Source: Crotalaria pallida (lineage: Eukaryota; Streptophyta; Magnoliopsida; Fabales; Fabaceae). Taken from it: DNA of 64,000 nt. Positions 58,436 through 64,000 of the stretch are shown in pieces (the first letter of the stretch is position 1; each line of letters starts with the position of its first letter). The stretch covers positions 54,491,501 through 54,555,500 of the forward strand of contig CM075652.1 in the NCBI GenBank assembly GCA_037953625.1. The letters are read 5' to 3'. Both the position numbers and the translations under genes were made by a program. The notes beneath the pieces are model-generated. The model was not told where the DNA came from. It saw only the letters and a program-made list of their open reading frames with translations, and ran no database searches.

Positions 58436-58712
58436 GGCTCAACGAGGGTACAAAATTCAATTTTTGTATCCTCGCTGCACCCTCCTCAGCAAGGATGTCA
58501 TAATTTTAACACCCTCACTGAGGGTACAACGAGGGTACAAAAATTAAAATTTTGTTCTCTCGCTATAACCTCAGCGAGGGTGTTAAAATTCCAGAAAACA
58601 CCCTCGTGGGTACAGCGAGGGCACAAAAATTAAAATTTTGTATTCTCGCTATACCCTCGGCAAGGGTAAAAAATTTTAATTTTTGTACCCTCGTTTTTGG
58701 TGCAGCGAGCTT
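58436..58712. repeat. array of imperfect hairpins (CGAGGGTACAAAA..)
   Basis: At least four inverted-repeat units built on CGAGGGTACAAAAATTAAAA and its complement TTTTGTATTCTCGC occur near 58444, 58521, 58612 and 58668, linked by CACCCTCGCTGAGG-type words that also pair. The sequence can fold on many registers. It lies between the possible leader exon and the PMD coding exons. Confidence 0.8.
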
Positions 58713-59028
58713 AAAAAATATTTTTGTTGTTGCCAAACATGCATCTATCGAAACATATTAGAAAAATTGTTTATATATGATTCTCTTTTGGTACATTGTT
58801 TATACATGATTCTGAATAATAAAAATTAATACTTATATATATTCACAAGATACTAATTCATAGTTGGAAAATAAATTATACCATAAAAATGTGTAATAAA
58901 ATTTAAGAATTAATGAATCATTTTATAGTTATCAATTTTGTGTCTCTGGGTATATATATTACTAATTATATTTATTTTTTTACATTGTATATTTTATTAA
59001 TTTGAGATTGTATTCTGAAATTTAAAAT

Positions 59029-61014
59029 GCCGAGGATGAAGAACGCAACCGTCAACGACAACGAGAACAACGATGAGATGCCCTTGAGGGAGTATATGAC
59101 AGTGTCGAGTAGGCAGCGACGGGCGGAGCGACGGGTGGAGCAAGACCGAGAATGATGATGATGATGGTGCTGATGAAACACAGACCGAGATCGTCATTGG
59201 GGATATCAGGATACTTCTTTGCTGAAGTCATACGACGAGCACCGGGCTAAACAAATATGGCCAGGACGGGTAAGTATTTGTAACGATACCAAAAATTAAT
59301 TTAAATTTAATTTTATCTATTTCTTTAACTAATTTGACTTATTTTTAATTTGCAGGATCGTCTCCTAAATCGATGCCACAACCATGAATTTGATATGTTC
59401 TCATTAGATGTCGTGCCACAGCAAGTGCGGGCAATCGTGGAGGTATCCGGCTTGGCTCCACTGATCTCATCATCATACACTATGGTGGATAGGCGGTTGC
59501 TTGGAGCATTCGCTGACCGATGGTAGAGGACACGGACACGTTTCATCTCCCATGTGGGGAGATGACTATCACACTGGATGACGTGTCACCTATCCTGCAT
59601 ATCCCGGTGACGGGGGTTTTGATCGGTTTGGATAAACCCAATCAGGAAGAGGCAGTGGAGCTGATGACTGCGTTGCCTGGTATGGGCCATGCCGAGGCTA
59701 CGAAAGAGGCGTTGGACATCAAAACTGGTGCAATAAAGTTCAGCATACTGAAGGATATGTACACCATATCAGTTAGAAGTCGGTGATATGATATTGCGGC
59801 CAGGTGTTATCTCATTTACTTGGTGGGTAGTACATTGTTCGCAGATAAGACGAACAATTCTATTGGATGTCACCTGTTGCGCGCCTTGGACGACCTCGCC
59901 ATAGTTGATCAATACGCATGGGGTGCTAGTGCACTAGCGTGTTTATATGACCACTTGTCCTTTGCCAGCAAGGCGAATAAGGTCTCTTTGGCCGACTATA
60001 TGTCTTTACTGCAGGTAAACAAATATAAATTCATTTTGTTTCTTTAAAAAATATTCATCATGTTTCTTTAAATTCATTATGTTTCTTTAATTTTATTATG
60101 TTTCTTTAAAAAATATTTAAAATAATTAATTGATGGTGAATGTCATTGTCACTCTCTTTTCAGGCATGGATACTGGACCATTTCCCAACCATTGGTCCAT
60201 GTGCTATACGTAGAGGTGATTATGATGAGACCATGCCTCGAATCTTCAAGTAGAGTCCACAGCAGTCTATGCCAAATTCTGAATATACATATCGCATGTT
60301 TCTGGAAAGGCTCACTGCTGATCAGGTTGTATGGCAGCCCTATGACCCCGAGCACCGAGATTCCCGCCCGTTCGAGGAGGTAGCTTTCTATTCCGAATAT
60401 CTGCGATATGGCATGATGCATAGGGTTTATCTTCCGGATAGGGTTTTGCACCAGTTTGAATACATTCAGAGTATTCCTCGGAATACACCTGTCGGAAGAC
60501 CCCTCCCCTCAGCCATTGATGAGAGTTTTGCGGAGTGGCACCTCCATCTTTTGGACGACGCTACGAGAGGAGGTCACATCACCTACGATGGTGAATGTGA
60601 ACCGCAATACTATGACTGACTGCACAGGGTTTCGCATCCTTTTCTCTTACGCACCTCGGTCAGGGTGGATTGTCTTGAAGCTACATTACTTGTAAGTTCA
60701 TTCATTACTTGTAAGGTATATTAATATTATATTAAATTTTTTAATATTAGCTACTTATTGATGTTTTGTTACATTTGTAGGGTCGCGCTCAACGGAGATT
60801 TGCTGAACAAACCCAGTACCTCGAGCCGTTGTTGATGCTGCATGATAATCCTTATCTGGACGCTTTGAGGCAGGTGCATCAGTTGGCAGTGACACCACTC
60901 ACAGAAGAGATGACTCATGTTGTCCAAATGACTAGAGGTAAGGGAAGGGGAACGGGTAGTGGAAGGGGAAGGGGTAGGCAATGTCAGAGTAGGAGTTCAC
61001 TTTGTGTTTTATGA
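59029..61014 (+). pseudogene. plant mobile domain (PMD, MAIN-like) gene, disrupted
   Basis: Four exons fit plant splice sites: 59029-59269, 59356-60014, 60164-60691 and 60781-61014 (introns GT..AG). The protein follows MAIN/MAIL1-type PMD order: QDTSLLKSYDEHRA, VSGLAPLISSSYTMVDRRLL, the hallmark TFHLPCGEMTITLDDVSPIL with HIPVTG, then YLIYLVGSTLFADKT, YAWGASALACLYDHL, VVWQPYDPEHRDSRPFEEVA and RVYLPDRVLHQFEY. The C-terminus is Gly/Arg-rich (GKGRGTGSGRGRGR). PMD proteins act in gene and transposon silencing in Arabidopsis, and related domains are carried by plant transposons. Disablements: stops in exon 1 after QDRE, a 1-bp frame change at about 59525, and in-frame stops at 59784-59786, 60251-60253 and 60617-60619. 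It converges on a MULE gene 213 bp downstream, so it is probably transposon-borne. Confidence 0.85.
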
Positions 61015-61226
61015 CTTTGCATTTATTTGATTTTATGTTTTATGACTTTGTGTTTTATGACTTTACATTTATTTGACTTTGTCTTGATTTTATTTTATTA
61101 TAACTTTATTATTATATAATTATGTTTATGTAATTTTTGGATACTTACAATATTTATTATATGATTAAACTATAACTAAAAGTCTACAAAATTAATAAAA
61201 ATTAAAAAGGCATTTATAATAATATA

Positions 61227-61930
61227 TTAATTATCAGGAATATCATATACAACACTGTCCCACCTTGAAGGAGGTATTAACTCTCTAAATAATACAATGC
61301 AATCCAAAAATATGTTACCCCAAGGAGCCCCATATTCGTTAAAATGATGTTTCCAAGAAGGACAAATAGATGGTAATGGTGACCCTTCTTTTAAGAAAAC
61401 TTGAACCCAATGATTTGCCTCACTATTAGGGTCCAACGAACAGCAAATATCGACATTCCCGATTACCCAAAGTTTTGGATGCATATGAGGAGCTTTAGTG
61501 TACGATAAAAAGTAACACAAGCTCTCATATGATGAGCCATAGAAACAAGAGCCACATTGTACCTGTTAACAATGACATTACATCAAGTTAGTGTACGGTA
61601 AAAATGTAAAACAATCTCTCATATGATGATACAATGGAAAGAAGAGCCACATTATACCTGTTAGCAATGATAGCCCCAATGTTGGAAGAATCAGCCATTT
61701 ATCCTTAGGAACTCCGCCAATGTTGCCCACATGTAGTGATCTGAGCACAACGTCATAATCATCGGTCTCAATCAACTGGAGGTACATATCCTTGTTTGCC
61801 TCATCTCACGTATAAGATCATTCCGGACAAGCATATAGGAATCCTCAGACTGATACTCATACAAGCTAATTGATCGAAAACCACAATTATCATATGCTCT
61901 CACATCAACAGATTGATCGATATATTGTTA
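61227..61930 (-). pseudogene. OTU-type cysteine protease-like tail of the MULE gene
   Basis: Minus-frame pieces follow the OTU region that ends many plant FAR1-type MULE proteins: VDVRAYDNCGFRSI (about 61910-61870, family DGNCGFR with the Gly lost but Cys kept), SLHVGNIGGVPKDKWLILPT, IIANRYNVAL, then SEANHWVQVFLKEGSPLPSI (His present). A 93-bp tandem duplication (61496/61589) and several stops disrupt it. OTU proteins cleave ubiquitin-like conjugates; the role in MULEs is not established here. Confidence 0.6.
61496..61681. repeat. 93-bp tandem duplication in OTU region
   Basis: TAGTGTACGATAAAAAGTAA (61496) and TAGTGTACGGTAAAAATGTA (61589) begin adjacent copies containing CTCTCATATGATGA and AGAGCCACATT. 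Confidence 0.85.
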
Positions 61931-62179
61931 CATGCAGGAGGAAAATTGTTGTGAGTATGGAGAAATCACATTAGCTTGTTGAGAGTTACTTTTGCAGGAT
62001 TTTTCAGAGATTTGTTGGGAAGCTTTTTGTGAAGCCTTTTTTTATTCTTTCTCGGCATATTCCCATCCTGATGGATCACGCTTTGTTGATCTCTCATGAT
62101 CACTCGTACGCCCTATTGTCTTTGCTTTTTTGTTTGGTGACAACAATGAGGTAGTTGCTAAATCCACAACCTAAACAAA

Positions 62180-64000
62180 ATTAATTGTCAACATTAAAAA
62201 AATTAATAATATTAAAAAAAATTGTTAACATCCAAAATTGGTAATAGTATAAATTGTTAACCTCTCGAAACTTGTCCGTCAAAATCTTCTTTCCTTCATC
62301 ATTGGTACCGTTAAATACTCGCCAAAACTCCGCGATCAAAGGAGTTGGGTCGATGTGTGCCTCTTCTTTCTTGCCTGTATTGTTGAATGTGAGAATCTTC
62401 CTATAACCATGAATTGTCGTCAAAGGAATAGGTTGATCACTTTTCCTATATCCATCAACCTCGCATGCACATGGTAAGCCATGTGTGATTCTCAACTTGC
62501 AATCACAATGGTCACACTCATCAAACTTCTCTAGTCAGATGAAAATAATTCTCAATGCTTCCCTTGACATATAATAATGTAAATTCCAGAAAAACGGAAT
62601 ATTCACATTGTGCTCCAATCTTGTGAGGCTCTTTTATAAAGAATCAATAATGAGAGTGTGTTGACATGTCAACATCTTATGCATAGCTTTTAAACATGTG
62701 TAGAGATCCCCGTTACTGTTTGCAAACATTCTCTTCAACGTCGAGTGAACACCTTCCACCCTAAAAATGATAAAATTTAAATGTATTATAATATGCAAAG
62801 AATCATGTCAAATTAATACAACATGCCAAATTAAGTAAAAAAACTTACCGGTTTGTTGTAATATTACCAAGATGCATATGCTTACTTGGCCATGAATCAA
62901 CAAATTTTTCCTTCTGTTCGGCCAAGTAAGTCCGATTCACATAATCAAGAAAACCAATCGCCTTCCAACACAATTTCTGAAATCGGGTGAATGAAGTTTC
63001 ATAGTCATCCTCATCCTTGGAATGGACTACCTTGGCCCAAGCATTCTCAAGTAACGACACATCAGCAGGATCACGAACATAATTCCTCATATGTGTTGTC
63101 ACATTCTTCTTAATATGATATTGACACAACAAATGAGCCGAAGTTGGAAAAACGGTCTGGATTTCTTTCACCAATGCACCTTCAAAATCAAAGAAAATCA
63201 CCTTGGGCATGACATCATCATCTTTCAACAATCTCTTCACTTATTCTAATGCCCATATGAAGCTTGGATACTGCTCCGTCTCCATGTAAGAAAATGCAAC
63301 AGTAAATGACTTCTCAGTCGATGTTTGCCCAACCACCTCAAGCAAAGGCCATTTGTATCTGTTAGTCTTGTAGGTGATGTCTACGATGAGCACAGTATTA
63401 AACTACTTCAAAAGACTAACAGATTTTGGATGAGCCCAGAAAATCTTCACAATATCCATGGTCTCGTCCTTTCTGTACCATGTGTCATAACCATCCTCCC
63501 TCAAAGTCTTTAAAAGATGCTGCATCTGTGTTCACGGACATCTGACCTCTCTTCTCCATTTATTGCGGATATTGTAAATTTGCATCAATGTAGTGCAATT
63601 ATTTGGGTTTTCCTCCTTCAATGTGGCCAATATGTCTCCGGCTTCACTCCATTCTTAGTCATAGTGATGATCTTTTCATACTCTTCAAGCGTAGGTCTTC
63701 CGGGGAATGTGTGTCCGACGAATGATTCACACTTATCATGATTATGGGACCCACAAGACACCCTTACCCTCCACCCTCCGAGTGATGAATATGGTCTACC
63801 ATGCACCTTGAATGGACAATTGCGCTTCTTTGTGCCGGTGACATACTCCAACTTCTCCTGTTTTGGTTTGTATATGCCAAACCTTTCACAGCAAAGTGTA
63901 ATCATATGCTTTTGACCGATTCCTCCTCTATCAGACCTAAGGATCCTTAAAACATGTCCCTGTGAATATGCAACTTCATGGACCCATTGCACCAGAGCTT
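62180..64000 (-). pseudogene. FAR1-type MULE transposase, disrupted, runs to window edge
   Basis: Read leftwards from 64000. The FAR1-like N-terminal DNA-binding part comes first (HVLRILRSDRGG, KKRNCPFKVHGRPY, GGWRVRVSCGSHNH). The DDE transposase follows: LIVDITYKTNRYKWPLLEVV (first Asp), PKVIFFDFEGALVKEIQTVF (second Asp), LLCQYHIKKNV and VVHSKDEDDYE (acidic third site). A GT..AG intron (about 62762-62847) splits NR|VEGVHSTLKRMF. The SWIM-like zinc site reads CDCKLRITHGLPCACE with the usual His changed to Cys. Disablements: a frameshift near 63660 and stops at 63532-63534, 63403-63405 and 63241-63243. The start may lie just beyond 64000. An OTU-like region follows downstream on the same strand. 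Confidence 0.88.

Overview
The window is AT-rich plant nuclear DNA made almost entirely of transposable elements. Plant-specific families (Copia LTR elements with tRNA-iMet primer sites, L1-type LINEs with a DUF4283 ORF1, FAR1-type MULE, plant mobile domain, Transposase_24, hAT, CACTA and Stowaway-like MITEs) indicate a flowering plant. Arrays of TAATCGATTA-type palindromes and the LINE and SINE style suggest a legume, but this is inference and the species is not resolved. No intact protein-coding gene, tRNA or rRNA gene was recognised. Every coding stretch carries at least one stop, frameshift or truncation.

Layout. 1-11740: two exons resembling the 3' part of a GT29 sialyltransferase-like gene are split by a minus-strand Copia element (764-11552, with near-matching 5-bp target duplications). 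A second Copia-like element with 2.1-kb LTRs (3803-8787) sits inside the first one's integrase. 12577-18560: a small CACTA-like element, LINE fragments and a MITE. 18646-21302: a probable 2.66-kb solo LTR carrying an eight-unit minisatellite. 21375-23104: a LINE tail, then a four-element nest (MITE, LINE tail, hAT element, second MITE) resolved by exact target duplications. 26335-31455: a nearly full-length minus-strand LINE with ORF1 and ORF2. 31680-33534: remnant of a Transposase_24 (Ptta/En-Spm) gene. 34-44 kb: MITEs, SINEs, LINE tails and a LINE pseudogene with three internal tandem duplications. 44345-47314: a non-autonomous element with roughly 650-bp terminal inverted repeats and three nested MITEs. 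50055-52490: three tandem copies of a MITE-bearing unit. 54-56.3 kb: a LINE remnant split by a GC-rich hAT-like element. 57.9-64 kb: a spliced but broken plant mobile domain (PMD/MAIN-like) gene on the plus strand, converging on a broken FAR1-type MULE transposase with an OTU-protease-like tail on the minus strand, which runs to the window's right edge.

How it fits together. These are layers of insertions whose order can be read from target duplications and from comparison of interrupted with uninterrupted family members. The only host-gene signal is the split sialyltransferase-like sequence. The PMD, MULE and OTU cluster is the only region where several different protein families seem to have travelled together. 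No new defence-like or metabolic system is visible. The most unusual non-coding signal is the regular array of paired palindromes in the LTR at 4214-4627, echoed by one pair in an unrelated LTR at 20872-20901.
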